40,968 nucleotides of DNA from an uncultured Lachnospiraceae bacterium (GCA_946407725.1 CAMJPM010000021.1:1-40968); one strand, 5' to 3'; shown: positions 32,245-40,915, counted from the stretch's first letter. Numbers and translations are program-made. The notes: generated from the sequence alone by a model not told the origin.

Positions 32245-32475
32245 AAGGATCTTTATGATCCTTTCATAATTCTCTTCTTCATGGGGAAAGGTGCAGTCTG
32301 TGCAGATCTTGATACTTTTTCCGTTCTTTTCCGTGTAACGGTGGTTGCCGGGACAGTCTTTTAACGCATAGAGCGGACAGTAGCAGAAAAGACAGTTTAT
32401 CCCCTTGTTTTCAGGCATTTCATGGCAAGGGTAATACCTGCAGTCCCTGTTTTCAAAATATTTGTATGAGTTCAT
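32227..32475 (-). CDS. Cysteine-rich small domain protein
   Basis: 82 residues with eight cysteines, several as close pairs (C-L-F-C-Y-C, C-T-D-C), plus Y-Y-P-C-H and P-L-Y-A-L-K-D-C-P-G. This is the pattern of the short 'cysteine-rich small domain' family seen in anaerobes, presumed metal-binding. Function is not established. The gene ends inside the last 18 bases of the convergent pseudoreceiver-receiver gene. No clear ribosome site precedes the ATG at complement 32475. Confidence 0.75.
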   Translation of the reverse strand: MNSYKYFENRDCRYYPCHEMPENKGINCLFCYCPLYALKDCPGNHRYTEKNGKSIKICTDCTFPHEEENYERIIKILSGLDL

Positions 32476-32544
32476 ACAGGTTCGACGGAGCTTTTTTTCC
32501 GTGTTTTATCCCTTCTTTTTTTCTTTTCAGTATGGCAGAATGTA

Positions 32545-32553
32545 TGATATAAT
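32545..32553 (+). promoter_or_regulatory. Extended -10 promoter upstream of the DegV gene
   Basis: TGATATAAT at 32545-32553 is an extended -10 element; the -35 region is weak (TTTCAG at 32525). The predicted start is near 32560, so the inverted copy of hairpins c and b (32558-32630) makes up most of the ~100-base leader before the ATG at 32664. Confidence 0.5.
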
Positions 32554-32557
32554 TCAA

Positions 32558-32630
32558 GCGGGACACGTATCTTAAAAAACAAGACACGTGCCGGGTACGG
32601 AAATTGAATTTCTGATGAAATTCAATTTCC
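32558..32630 (-). repeat. Inverted copy of the b-c hairpin element
   Basis: Read on the minus strand, 32630-32558 aligns without gaps to 24736-24808, with about ten differences in 73 positions by eye. Hairpin b' is 32599-32611/32618-32630 (13 bp, loop CTGATG); hairpin c' is about 32560-32573/32581-32592 with two mismatches. In b, three base pairs differ between the copies and all three have changed on both sides of the stem, so pairing is kept. It lies in the DegV leader. Confidence 0.85.
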
Positions 32631-32663
32631 TGTGAAAATCTGTTATACAGGGGTAGGAATACT

Positions 32664-33548
32664 ATGGCTTACGTGATTTGCTGTTCTTCGACAGCGGATT
32701 TATCAGAGGAGAGACTTGCTGAAAGAAACATAAAATGGGTGCCCTTTCACTTTCATATAGACGGTAAGGACTATCTGGATGATTACGGTCACAGTATGGA
32801 CTTAAAGGAGTTTTACAGAAGGGAGAGGGCGGGAGCAACCCCCACCACGTCACAGGTTAACGCAAAGGAATATGTGAATCTCTGGCGTCCCCTGCTGGAG
32901 AGCGGTCTTGATATCTTTCATCTCACTCTTTCCTCCGGTATTTCAGGCACCTATAATTCTGCAAATATAGCCGCTGAAGATGTGAGGGAGAGTTTCCCGG
33001 ACAGAAGGATAGAAGTCATAGATTCCCTCTGCGCCTCTGCAGGATACGGGCTTTATGTGGAGGAGATGGCGGATAAAAGGGATGAGGGCTTTGATATAGA
33101 TGAACTGAAATCATATGCCATAAAGCTGAGACCCTATATCAACCACTTTTTCTTTACCAGCGATCTCACCAGTCTGATAAGGGGAGGCAGGGTTTCACCC
33201 GCAGCCGGGACCATTGCGAATATCTTAAATATCTGTCCGGTGCTGAAAGTAAACAGCGAAGGAAAGCTGGTGAGTGTTTCAAAGGTCCGCACAAAGAAAA
33301 AGGTATATCAGGAAATGGTAAAGATCATGCTGCGGCATGCACAGAACGGGAAAGACTATGGCGGAAGATGCTATATTTCCTATTCGGACTGTCCTGAGGA
33401 TGCGGAAGCGGTGAAAAACAAGATAGAAGAAAGCTTTGATAATCTTAAGGGAAAGGTGGAGCTGTTCAGGATAGGGACAACCATAGGCTCCCACACAGGC
33501 GCTTCCACCGTGGCCCTGTTTTTCATAGGAGATGAGAGAACAAAGTGA
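32664..33548 (+). CDS. DegV family fatty acid-binding protein
   Basis: 294 residues with the DegV two-domain fold. Visible are the S-S/T-A-D-L start, the T-P-T-T-S-Q-V block, L-S-S-G-I-S-G-T-Y-N-S-A near residue 95, V-I-D-S, the R-G-G-R-V/I-S segment and C-P-V-L-K-V-N-S-E-G. Characterised relatives (FakB) hold a fatty acid for the kinase FakA during phospholipid synthesis; other DegV proteins are uncharacterised. Here no fakA is adjacent; instead a mecA-like gene overlaps by 4 bases (GTGA). The substrate is therefore inferred from the family only. Confidence 0.88.
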   Translation: MAYVICCSSTADLSEERLAERNIKWVPFHFHIDGKDYLDDYGHSMDLKEFYRRERAGATPTTSQVNAKEYVNLWRPLLESGLDIFHLTLSSGISGTYNSANIAAEDVRESFPDRRIEVIDSLCASAGYGLYVEEMADKRDEGFDIDELKSYAIKLRPYINHFFFTSDLTSLIRGGRVSPAAGTIANILNICPVLKVNSEGKLVSVSKVRTKKKVYQEMVKIMLRHAQNGKDYGGRCYISYSDCPEDAEAVKNKIEESFDNLKGKVELFRIGTTIGSHTGASTVALFFIGDERTK

Positions 33549-34177
33549 AATTTACGAGAGTAGGCGAAAATGAGATAAGGTGTATCCTGTCTGAGGAAGA
33601 GATGGTGGATTTCGGGATCGATCTGGATGATATTCTTGAAAAAAACGGAAAATCCGGCAGATTTTTCAGCGAAATACTGTCTCAGGCCGCAAAAGCGCTG
33701 GGTGAGAGTGAAACAAAGGAACTCAGAGGTTTAAGCGCACAGATCAGCATATTAAATGACAGGAGCATTTCCATTCTTCTTAAGACCAGAAAGGAGCCGG
33801 ATATCATTGAGCTGGCCGAAAGGCTTAGAAATGCCGGCAATGCACTGAAGGAATCCTTTGAAAAGAAGGGATCTGACAGGGATTCCCGGTCTTTTCTCGT
33901 GAGTTTTAAATCCATAGATGATGCGGTTTCTTTCTGCAGAGCGGGCAGCAGCGCGGGGCATCTCTTAAGCCGGTTCTTTAAAAACAGAAAGACAGATGAG
34001 TATATACTCTTTATACTGCACTATGCCTGTGATGAGACCCAGTATAAAAAGGTCAGGATATTAGCAGGTGAATTCGGAAAGATAAATGACGGGCAGACGG
34101 CATCGAAGGTTCATGTTCTGGAGAATTCAGACATGCTTATCAGTGATGATGCTTTTTTCAGACTTGGAGAATTGTAG
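33545..34177 (+). CDS. mecA: MecA-family adaptor protein
   Basis: 210 residues starting at a GTG that overlaps the DegV stop. The start M-K-F-T-R-V-G-E-N-E-I-R-C-I-L-S-E-E-E-M and the segment D-F-G-I-D-L-D-D match MecA/YpbH. An acidic, poorly conserved linker (about 100-120) leads to a C-terminal domain with F-x-S-I-D-D-A-V-x-F-C-R and Y-x-L-F-I/L-x-Y. In Bacillus, MecA delivers ComK and other targets to the ClpCP protease. Targets here are unknown. It is followed after 3 bases by a gene of unknown function. Confidence 0.85.
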   Translation: MKFTRVGENEIRCILSEEEMVDFGIDLDDILEKNGKSGRFFSEILSQAAKALGESETKELRGLSAQISILNDRSISILLKTRKEPDIIELAERLRNAGNALKESFEKKGSDRDSRSFLVSFKSIDDAVSFCRAGSSAGHLLSRFFKNRKTDEYILFILHYACDETQYKKVRILAGEFGKINDGQTASKVHVLENSDMLISDDAFFRLGEL

Positions 34178-34180
34178 ATC

Positions 34181-34771
34181 ATGTCACAGTACCTGGACGG
34201 AAACAGATTTGTATTTAATGACGAGTGTCCCCCTTTCACGGCAGAAGATGTGCTCTCCGGAATGGGGCTTCCCAAGGAGATGATCGAGCACGGGAATGTG
34301 CGGAAGAGCTATGATCTCGTCAAGGATGAAGCGAAGGATCTTATTAATATGACAGCAGGAGCTGTTTATTTTAAGATGCCGGATAGTTCCATCCCGCCGA
34401 CTCCCTCGGGCACAGGTGTGGTAGGGGTAATACTTACTGCGGGCAGCGAGATCAGCGGACGCAGCGACATGTATTTTGCCCAGGGAGAATATACAAAGGG
34501 CATGGTGATTAACGAGATCGCAGATTACTGCCTCATCACCTATGAAAAGATTATAAGGGAAAGGCTTCAGGTCTTATCCAGCAGAAAGGGAATGGAGCTT
34601 CTTCGCATGTATGAAGCTCCGGAAGAGATCCCTGTGGCGGAATTAAAATATGTCTGGAATGCCCTTGAAGCAGAAAAGAACATAGGGGTTTATCTTACCA
34701 GAGAGTCGACCCTGTATCCGGTTAAATCATCCTGTTTTATCCTTAAAGTAAAAGATGAAGGAAAACTCTGA
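34181..34771 (+). CDS. Unrecognised protein, possibly MetH-activation-domain-like
   Basis: 196 residues. I do not recognise it firmly. The middle (about 75-130) reads V-V-G-V-I-L-T-A-G-S-E-I-S-G-R-S-D-x-Y-F-x-x-G-E-Y-x-K-G-x-V-I-N-E-I-A-D-Y. That resembles the pattern of the cobalamin-dependent methionine synthase activation domain (T-x-G-x-x-x-x-x-x-x-x-x-x-x-x-x-G-x-Y-x-x-x-x-x-x-D-A-I-A). The C-terminus (V-K-S-S-C-F-I-L-K-V-K) is beta-rich. It sits 3 bases after mecA and 44 before galK, so it belongs to the degV-mecA operon. No metH is visible in the window. A stand-alone relative with another role is as likely. Confidence 0.6.
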   Translation: MSQYLDGNRFVFNDECPPFTAEDVLSGMGLPKEMIEHGNVRKSYDLVKDEAKDLINMTAGAVYFKMPDSSIPPTPSGTGVVGVILTAGSEISGRSDMYFAQGEYTKGMVINEIADYCLITYEKIIRERLQVLSSRKGMELLRMYEAPEEIPVAELKYVWNALEAEKNIGVYLTRESTLYPVKSSCFILKVKDEGKL

Positions 34772-34815
34772 GGTTTTCCGGTGCGGTTTCATACGGCAGA
34801 AAGGAGTATAGGTTA

Positions 34816-35988
34816 ATGGGAATAGTTGAGGAATTGAAGAAGGAGTTTACTGAAAGATTTGGGGGCGAAGGAGACATCAGGGTTTATTTCGCACCGGGCA
34901 GGGTAAATCTTATCGGAGAACATACTGACTATAACGGTGGACATGTGTTTCCCTGTGCCCTTTCCATGGGAAATTACGCAGTGGCAAGGAAGAGGGATGA
35001 TGAGACTGTCAGATGGTATAGTATGACATATCCCGAAAACGGTGTTTTTGAAAGCAGCATAAGGGGACTTGAGCCAAACGACAACGGACTCTGTTTTGAC
35101 TATCAGCTTGGGGTCATATGGGCTCTTGAGAAAAACGGACATAAGGTTCCCGGAGGCTTTGACATGGTAATGAAGGCAGACCTTCCGGCAGGAAGCGGTC
35201 TTTCGGCATCCGCTTCCATAGAGGAGCTTGCTGCCGTTATCTGCAGGGATCTCTACGACATGGATATTTCCATGGTGGACTGTGCCCTTATGGGACAGTA
35301 TTCGGAAAATGAGTATAACGGCATGAACTGCGGCATTATGGACCAGTTCGCATCGGCCATGGGAAAGAAGGATCACGCCATATTCCTTGACACGGCGACC
35401 CTTAAATACGAGTATGTTCCCCTTAATCTGAAAAATGAAAAGATAGTGATAACCAACAGCAAGGTAAAGCATTCACTGGCGGGAAGCGCCTATAATGACA
35501 GGCGCAGGGACTGCGAGAATGCCCTTAAGGACATTCAGTCGGTCAGGGATGTTAAGACCCTTGGGGATCTGAGTGAAGAGGAGTTTGAGGCAGTAAAGGA
35601 CGCCATAAAGGATCCTGTATGTGTACGCAGGGCGCGCCATGCGGTATATGAGAACCAGAGGGCGATCAAAGCCGTGGACGACCTGAAAAAGGATGATCTG
35701 AAGAGCTTCGGGGAGCTTATGAAGCAGTCACATATCTCCTTAAGGGACGATTATGAAGTGTCCTGTCCGGAGCTTGATATCCTTTCTGAAGAGGCATGGA
35801 AGATAGACGGGGTCATCGGTTCCAGGATGACGGGAGGCGGTTTTGGCGGCTGTACCGTATCCATAGTAAAAGAGGACAGCGTTGAGAACTTTAAGGAGAC
35901 CATTTCAAAGGTCTATAAGGAAAAGACCGGTATGGACTGCGAATTCTATATCGCAGACGCTGCAGACGGAGCCGGCAGGATAGAGTGA
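34816..35988 (+). CDS. galK: Galactokinase
   Basis: 390 residues of the GHMP kinase family. It phosphorylates galactose to galactose-1-phosphate with ATP. The galactokinase signature G-R-V-N-L-I-G-E-H-T-D-Y-N-G-G is at about residues 29-43. The ATP loop reads L-P-A-G-S-G-L-S-A-S-A-S-I-E (about 118-131), and the C-terminal motif is M-T-G-G-G-F-G-G-C. The start has AAAGGAG 9 bases upstream. galT follows after 88 bases on the same strand, giving two of the three Leloir enzymes; no galE or galM is in the window. Confidence 0.96.
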   Translation: MGIVEELKKEFTERFGGEGDIRVYFAPGRVNLIGEHTDYNGGHVFPCALSMGNYAVARKRDDETVRWYSMTYPENGVFESSIRGLEPNDNGLCFDYQLGVIWALEKNGHKVPGGFDMVMKADLPAGSGLSASASIEELAAVICRDLYDMDISMVDCALMGQYSENEYNGMNCGIMDQFASAMGKKDHAIFLDTATLKYEYVPLNLKNEKIVITNSKVKHSLAGSAYNDRRRDCENALKDIQSVRDVKTLGDLSEEEFEAVKDAIKDPVCVRRARHAVYENQRAIKAVDDLKKDDLKSFGELMKQSHISLRDDYEVSCPELDILSEEAWKIDGVIGSRMTGGGFGGCTVSIVKEDSVENFKETISKVYKEKTGMDCEFYIADAADGAGRIE

Positions 35989-36076
35989 ACCGGCGTTTGC
36001 AAGGGCAGAGAGACAGATCCGGCAGGACAGAGCGAACCGGAAAGAGACTTCCGTTTGAAAGAGAGGGGTATTCATT

Positions 36077-37570
36077 TTGGAAATTTATCAGTGTATTAAG
36101 GATCTTGTGGCATACGGCATAAACACCGGGCTTATTACCCCGGATGACGGGATATATGCGCGTAACCGTATACTTGACATATTGAAGCTGGATTCCTATG
36201 AGGAGCCGGAAAAGGTATTGAATACGGATCTTGAGGAAATACTGAAGGGAATTCTTTCCTATGCCTTTGAAAACTCCCTGATGGAGGATGACGGGCCGGT
36301 GAGCCGTGATCTCTTTGACACCAGGATCATGGACTGTCTGGTGATGCCGCCTTCCTTTGTAAGAAAGAAGTTTTTTGAGCTCTATGACGAAAGCCCCGTG
36401 AAGGCTACGGACTGGTATTATAAATTCAGCGGTGACACCGATTATATCAGAAGATACCGGATAAAAAAGGACATTAAGTGGAAGTCCGCTACAGAATACG
36501 GTGAGCTGGACATCACCATAAACTTAAGCAAGCCGGAAAAGGATCCCAAGGCTATAGCGGCAGCGGGAAAGGCAAAGTCCTCATCCTATCCGAAATGCCT
36601 GTTATGTGCGGAAAACGAGGGTTATGCAGGACGCATAAACCATCCCGCCAGGGAAAACCACCGAATTATCCCCATAGAGCTTGCTGGACATGATTTCTAT
36701 CTGCAGTATTCGCCCTATGTCTATTATAATGAGCATTGCATAGTCTTTAATAAGCAGCATGTTCCCATGAAGATAGACAGGCAGGCTTTTGAAAAGCTCT
36801 TTGCCTTTGTGGGGAAATTCCCCCATTATACCATCGGTTCCAACGCGGATCTCCCCATAGTAGGGGGTTCAATTCTTTCCCATGACCATTTCCAGGGAGG
36901 GAATTATGAGTTCCCCATGGCTCTGGCAGATGAAATGCGCGGCTTTAAGGTGAAGGGTTATGAAGATGTGCAGTGTTCTGTATTAAAGTGGCCCCTTTCC
37001 GTGCTCAGGCTTCGCCACAGGGATCCGGGGGTTCTTATAGACCTTTCGGATCACATCCTTTCCGCATGGAGAGGGTATACGGATGAGAATGCGTTTATTT
37101 TCGCGGAAACCGACGGAGTTCCCCACAATACCATCACACCCATAGTCAGGATGAGGGGAGAGGAATACGAGATAGATCTGGCCTTAAGAAACAATATCAC
37201 CACCGATGAATGTCCTCTGGGAGTATATCATCCCCATAATGAGCTGCACCATATCAAGAAGGAGAATATCGGCCTTATTGAGGTGATGGGGCTTGCCATT
37301 CTGCCGGCCAGGTTAAGGGATGAGATGGGAGTATTGAAGGAAAAGATACTTTCCGGCGCTTCCTTAAGGGAAGACGAAATGACCGAAAAGCATGCGGACT
37401 GGGCGGAAGAGTTCCTTAAAAAATACGACAGTATAGACAAGGACAATATTGACGGCATTGTCAGGGACGAGATCGCATACGTTTTCATGCGGGTATTGGA
37501 GGATGCCGGAGTATACAAGCAGACCGCAGAGGGTCAGGAAGCGCTGAAACGCTTTACGGATTCGCTGTGA
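36077..37570 (+). CDS. galT: UDP-glucose--hexose-1-phosphate uridylyltransferase, class II
   Basis: 497 residues from a TTG start preceded by GAGAGGGG. It swaps galactose-1-phosphate and UDP-glucose to UDP-galactose and glucose-1-phosphate. The length and the N-terminal all-helical region mark the Firmicutes class II form, unlike the ~350-residue E. coli type. The active site is S-H-D-H-F-Q-G-G near residue 272. Other family blocks are C-L-L-C-x-E-N-E-G-Y, H-C-I-V-F, H-N-T-I-T-P-I-V-R and C-P-L-G-V-Y-H-P-H-N-E-L-H-H-I-K-K-E-N-I-G-L-I-E-V-M-G-L-A. It forms an operon with galK. Confidence 0.95.
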   Translation: MEIYQCIKDLVAYGINTGLITPDDGIYARNRILDILKLDSYEEPEKVLNTDLEEILKGILSYAFENSLMEDDGPVSRDLFDTRIMDCLVMPPSFVRKKFFELYDESPVKATDWYYKFSGDTDYIRRYRIKKDIKWKSATEYGELDITINLSKPEKDPKAIAAAGKAKSSSYPKCLLCAENEGYAGRINHPARENHRIIPIELAGHDFYLQYSPYVYYNEHCIVFNKQHVPMKIDRQAFEKLFAFVGKFPHYTIGSNADLPIVGGSILSHDHFQGGNYEFPMALADEMRGFKVKGYEDVQCSVLKWPLSVLRLRHRDPGVLIDLSDHILSAWRGYTDENAFIFAETDGVPHNTITPIVRMRGEEYEIDLALRNNITTDECPLGVYHPHNELHHIKKENIGLIEVMGLAILPARLRDEMGVLKEKILSGASLREDEMTEKHADWAEEFLKKYDSIDKDNIDGIVRDEIAYVFMRVLEDAGVYKQTAEGQEALKRFTDSL

Positions 37571-37639
37571 GCGGGTCTGTTACAGAAAATGGATTGCTTC
37601 GTGACAGATCCCCGGAACCGGTTTGCAGGAGAGATATAA

Positions 37640-38926
37640 GTGGAAAAGATCGTTGAATGGATAAGCCTTGTTATTCTGGTAATGCTGTCGGCCTTTTTCT
37701 CCGGTTCGGAGACGGCTCTTACCGGAATAAACAGGATCAGGCTCCGGGCCAATGCGCCTGAAAATGATAAACGGGTAAAAAGGCTGCTGGCCATTCACGA
37801 CGATTCCGTAAAGATGCTGTCAGCGGTGCTGATCGGAAATAATATCGTCAATATGGCGGCGTCTGCCCTGGCCACAGTCATTGCCATAAGGATAAACCTG
37901 CCGGTGGGGATAATGACCGCCATAATGACTTTTTTTATCCTTATTTTCGGAGAAATAATGCCAAAAAGCGTGGCGGCTGCCTTTTCCGAACCCATTGCCC
38001 TGGCAGTTTCGGGTCTTATCAGCGTCCTTATGTGGGTCTTTACACCGGTGATCTTTGTGATCAACGGCATTTCTTCTTTTATCCTTGGACTATTCGGAAT
38101 AGACTTAAAAGCTGCGGATAACAGCCTGACGGAGAACGAGCTCAGGACCTTTGTGGATGTGAGCCACGAGGACGGGGTCATTGAGAGATCCGAGAAAAAG
38201 ATAATAAATAACGTGGTGGATTTCGGCGACAGCAGGGCGAGGGATATAATGATACCACGTATCGACGTTACGCTGGTAAACATCAATGCGGACTTTAAGG
38301 ATGTGGCGGAGAAATTCGCAAACGACCTCTATTCCAGGATCCCGGTCTTTGCCGAGGACACCGACAATATCGTCGGTATTCTGCATATGAAGGATGTGTT
38401 TTTTGCTGACAGGGAAAACTTCCGTATAAGGGATGTGATGCGGGAGGCCTGGTACACCTTTGAAATGAAGAGGACAAGTGAGCTCCTTTTAGAAATGAAA
38501 AAGAACTCCGTGACCATGGCCATAGTTCTGAACGAGTACGGGGCAGCGGAAGGCATTGTCACTATGGAGGATCTTTTAGAGGAAATCGTTGGCGAGATAA
38601 GGGATGAATATGACGCCGACGAAGTGGATCTTATCCGCAGGATCGATAAAAACGGCAGAGAGTTTGATGTGGACGGCGGCGTAAAGCTCGACGACCTGAA
38701 TGATGCCCTGGGCACCTCATTTTCCTCTGAAGATTACGACACCTTAGGAGGTCTTGTCATAGAAAAGCTGGATCATCTTCCCGGGGCGGGAGAATCCTGT
38801 GAAACGGAGGACGGCATAAGGCTAGAGGTCATAAACACGGAAAAGAACCGCATCGGGAGGGTAAAGGTCCTGCTCCCCGAACCCTTCAGCCCGGATACTG
38901 TATCCGACAGTGAAAAGGAAGAGTGA
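37640..38926 (+). CDS. CNNM/CBS/CorC_HlyC membrane protein (hemolysin C family)
   Basis: 428 residues from a GTG behind AGGAGAG. Residues about 1-180 form the CNNM (DUF21) membrane domain with three to four helices and F-S-G-S-E-T-A-L-T, plus F-G-E-I-M-P-K. A CBS pair follows (about 200-325: R-D-I-M-I-P-R-I-D-V, I-V-G-I-L-H-M-K-D, A-I-V-L-N-E-Y-G-A-A-E-G-I-V-T-M-E-D-L-L-E-E-I-V-G-E-I-R-D-E-Y-D). The C-terminal CorC_HlyC domain (about 340-415) has D-Y-D-T-L-G-G-L-V. Relatives export magnesium (YhdP/MpfA, CorC); the hemolysin name is historical. Upstream is galT; downstream lies the rho leader. Confidence 0.9.
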   Translation: MEKIVEWISLVILVMLSAFFSGSETALTGINRIRLRANAPENDKRVKRLLAIHDDSVKMLSAVLIGNNIVNMAASALATVIAIRINLPVGIMTAIMTFFILIFGEIMPKSVAAAFSEPIALAVSGLISVLMWVFTPVIFVINGISSFILGLFGIDLKAADNSLTENELRTFVDVSHEDGVIERSEKKIINNVVDFGDSRARDIMIPRIDVTLVNINADFKDVAEKFANDLYSRIPVFAEDTDNIVGILHMKDVFFADRENFRIRDVMREAWYTFEMKRTSELLLEMKKNSVTMAIVLNEYGAAEGIVTMEDLLEEIVGEIRDEYDADEVDLIRRIDKNGREFDVDGGVKLDDLNDALGTSFSSEDYDTLGGLVIEKLDHLPGAGESCETEDGIRLEVINTEKNRIGRVKVLLPEPFSPDTVSDSEKEE

Positions 38927-38952
38927 GGCACTTTACAGATAACATTTTTAAT

Positions 38953-38981
38953 TTGCTTTTTTCTTCCAATAGTTGTATTAT
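38953..38981 (+). promoter_or_regulatory. Probable rho promoter
   Basis: TTGCTT (38953-38958), 17 bases, TATTAT (38976-38981). A start near 38988 gives a leader of about 270 bases before the rho start codon at 39259. The leader would begin just before GTAACTAATC (38992-39001), which can pair with 39082-39091. Confidence 0.5.
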
Positions 38982-38991
38982 GACTAAAAAA

Positions 38992-39141
38992 GTAACTAAT
39001 CAGAACCCCCTGTGATATGAACATATTTTCATCGAAAACTTGTTTTCGTATGAAAATATGATCATATCACAGGGCGGTAACGATTAGTTACCGCCCCCGC
39101 ATCTTAGCAAAAAATGATTTATCATTTTTTGCTAAGGTGCG
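38992..39141 (+). promoter_or_regulatory. Large structured 5' leader of rho
   Basis: The 332-base stretch from corC to rho has no gene but very strong dyads. Hairpin 1, 39008-39074: 13 + 11 + 7 bp with one mismatch, one bulge and a 2-base loop. Hairpin 2: GGGCGGTAAC (39072-39081) with 39087-39096, sharing three Gs with hairpin 1. Hairpin 3: 39098-39118 with 39121-39141, 21 bp with one G-T pair and loop TT. GTAACTAATC (38992-39001) can pair with 39082-39091, which would enclose hairpin 1 and break hairpin 2. Alternative folds of this kind are typical of attenuators. No T-run follows hairpin 3. Confidence 0.6.
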
Positions 39142-39258
39142 AGATGGGGGTTCTGAAGTCAAATCCTTCGCCGGAAGCATACCGGTGATCCGGAGATCAG
39201 ATTAGGAACTGTGAAATATTCTGACACAGATCATGAATACCCAGAAAAAAGAGGATAT

Positions 39259-40746
39259 ATGAGAGAAAAATTAGAGACACTTCCATTACTGCAACTTAGG
39301 GAGCTGGCTAAGTCCAGGGGAATAAAGGGCATTTCCACCATGAAGAAGGCAGAGCTTATCGACATTCTCGTGGAGGAAGCCGAAAAGATGGAGAACGAGG
39401 AAAAGCAGAAAACCGCTGTTAAGGAGTCTTCCGGGGAAAACTCCAAGGAGAATCCGAGGGAATCCGCAAAGGAAGCTTCAAGGGAAAATCCAAAGGAGAA
39501 CCCTAAAGAAAACCCTAAAGAAAACACTAAAGAAAATACGAAAGAGACTTCGGGGGAAGCTTCAGGAGACAGTAAGATGGATCCTGAAAACAGGATATCC
39601 CAGGAAAAAGAGGCTCTGGATTCCGGTGAGGTGGCTAACGGTATTCTGGAGGTCATGTCAGACGGCTACGGCTTCATCAGATGTGAAAACTATCTTCCGG
39701 GAGAAAATGATGTATATGTGGCTCCCAGCCAGATCCGCCGGTTTAATTTAAAGACCGGGGACATCATTGTGGGAAATACAAGGGTTAAGACCCAGGGTGA
39801 AAAATTCTCGGCCCTGCTTTATGTGAAATCGGTCAACGGCTACTCTCCTTCGGAAGCGCAGCACAGATATAATTTTGAGGATATGACTCCCATATTCCCG
39901 GATCAGCGCCTCAATCTGGAGAGCGGTAACAACAACGTTGCAATGAGGATAATGGATATTCTGAGCCCTGTAGGCAAGGGACAGAGAGGAATGATAGTAT
40001 CCCCTCCGAAAGCCGGTAAAACAACGCTCTTAAAGCATATCGCCAAGTCCGTCACCAGATCTTATCCGGATATCAGGCTTATCATCCTTCTTATTGACGA
40101 GCGCCCGGAGGAAGTAACGGATATAAAGGAATCCATTCAGGGTAAGAATGTGGAGGTTATATATTCCACTTTTGATGAGCTTCCCGAGCACCATAAAAGG
40201 GTGTCGGAAATGGTAATTGAAAGGGCGAGGCGTCTGGTTGAGCATAAACAGGACGTTATGATACTTTTAGATTCCATCACAAGGCTTGCAAGAGCCTATA
40301 ACCTTACGGTTCCGCCTTCAGGACGTACCCTTTCAGGAGGTCTTGATCCTGCTGCCCTGCATATGCCAAAGAGATTTTTCGGTGCCGCCAGGAACATGAG
40401 AGAGGGCGGAAGCCTTACGGTACTTGCCACAGCCCTGGTTGAAACCGGAAGCAAAATGGATGATGTGGTTTACGAGGAATTCAAGGGTACCGGTAATATG
40501 GAAATGGTATTAAACCGGAAGCTGCAGGAAAAGAGGGTGTTCCCGGCCATTGATCTGCAGAAATCCAGCACCAGAAGAGACGACCTTCTTTTAACTCCTG
40601 ACGAACAGGAGGCTACGGACATAATCCACAAGGCGTTAAACGGCCTTAAATCAGATGATGCGGCAGAGAAGCTTATCGACCTCTTCAGCAGGACCAGAAA
40701 CAACAGGGAATTCATTGATATGGTAAAGAAGATCAGGTTTTATTGA
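39259..40746 (+). CDS. rho: Transcription termination factor Rho
   Basis: 495 residues from ATG 39259, preceded by AAAGAGGA. The frame is open from a GTG at 39211, but the M-R-E-K-L-E-T-L start fits the family. Rho is the hexameric RNA helicase that ends transcription. The N-terminal Rho_N SAP-like domain (about 1-45, [22 protein letters not shown]) is followed by a disordered insert (about 50-130) with repeated E-N-P-K / E-N-T-K units. The cold-shock RNA-binding domain ([14 protein letters not shown]) and the ATPase core come next: Walker A P-P-K-A-G-K-T-T, Walker B L-L-D-S-I-T-R, Q-loop/R-loop G-G-L-D-P and [11 protein letters not shown]. Core residues are intact. The stop codon lies in the loop of a hairpin at 40729-40762. 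Confidence 0.96.
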   Translation: MREKLETLPLLQLRELAKSRGIKGISTMKKAELIDILVEEAEKMENEEKQKTAVKESSGENSKENPRESAKEASRENPKENPKENPKENTKENTKETSGEASGDSKMDPENRISQEKEALDSGEVANGILEVMSDGYGFIRCENYLPGENDVYVAPSQIRRFNLKTGDIIVGNTRVKTQGEKFSALLYVKSVNGYSPSEAQHRYNFEDMTPIFPDQRLNLESGNNNVAMRIMDILSPVGKGQRGMIVSPPKAGKTTLLKHIAKSVTRSYPDIRLIILLIDERPEEVTDIKESIQGKNVEVIYSTFDELPEHHKRVSEMVIERARRLVEHKQDVMILLDSITRLARAYNLTVPPSGRTLSGGLDPAALHMPKRFFGAARNMREGGSLTVLATALVETGSKMDDVVYEEFKGTGNMEMVLNRKLQEKRVFPAIDLQKSSTRRDDLLLTPDEQEATDIIHKALNGLKSDDAAEKLIDLFSRTRNNREFIDMVKKIRFY

Positions 40747-40763
40747 TATAAAGCCTGATCTTT
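40729..40763 (+). terminator. Hairpin over the rho stop codon, possible weak terminator
   Basis: AAGATCAGG (40729-40737) pairs with CCTGATCTT (40754-40762), and the arms extend inward through TTTTA/TATAAAG to about 14 bp. Only TTTAGCGG follows, so the U-run is poor. The rest of the gap to the tRNA (40764-40840) holds short GCGG/TTGCGG repeats and a T-run at 40815-40823 but no other gene. Confidence 0.4.
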
Positions 40764-40843
40764 AGCGGTTTGTGCGGTTTTGCGGCTTCCTGCGGATTGA
40801 AAAGGCTTTGTTACGTTTTTTTTTGCGGCTTGAAAAAAAGTGA

Positions 40844-40872
40844 TTGACAGTTGCGGTACTATTAGATATAAT
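40844..40872 (+). promoter_or_regulatory. Consensus promoter of the tRNA-Pro gene
   Basis: Perfect TTGACA (40844-40849), exactly 17 bases, perfect TATAAT (40867-40872). The predicted start is about 40879, some 37 bases before the mature tRNA. Such a full-consensus sigma-A promoter fits a stable RNA gene, possibly the first of a tRNA cluster beyond the window. Confidence 0.85.
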
Positions 40873-40915
40873 AATTTTTGCGTCACATCTTAAAAGTGAA
40901 CGTGGCGGCCCTGAA

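Noticed and set aside
37578-37610. Terminator after galT (CTGTTAC...GTGACAG)
   Set aside because: Only 7 bp with a mismatch-type pair, a long loop and no T-run.
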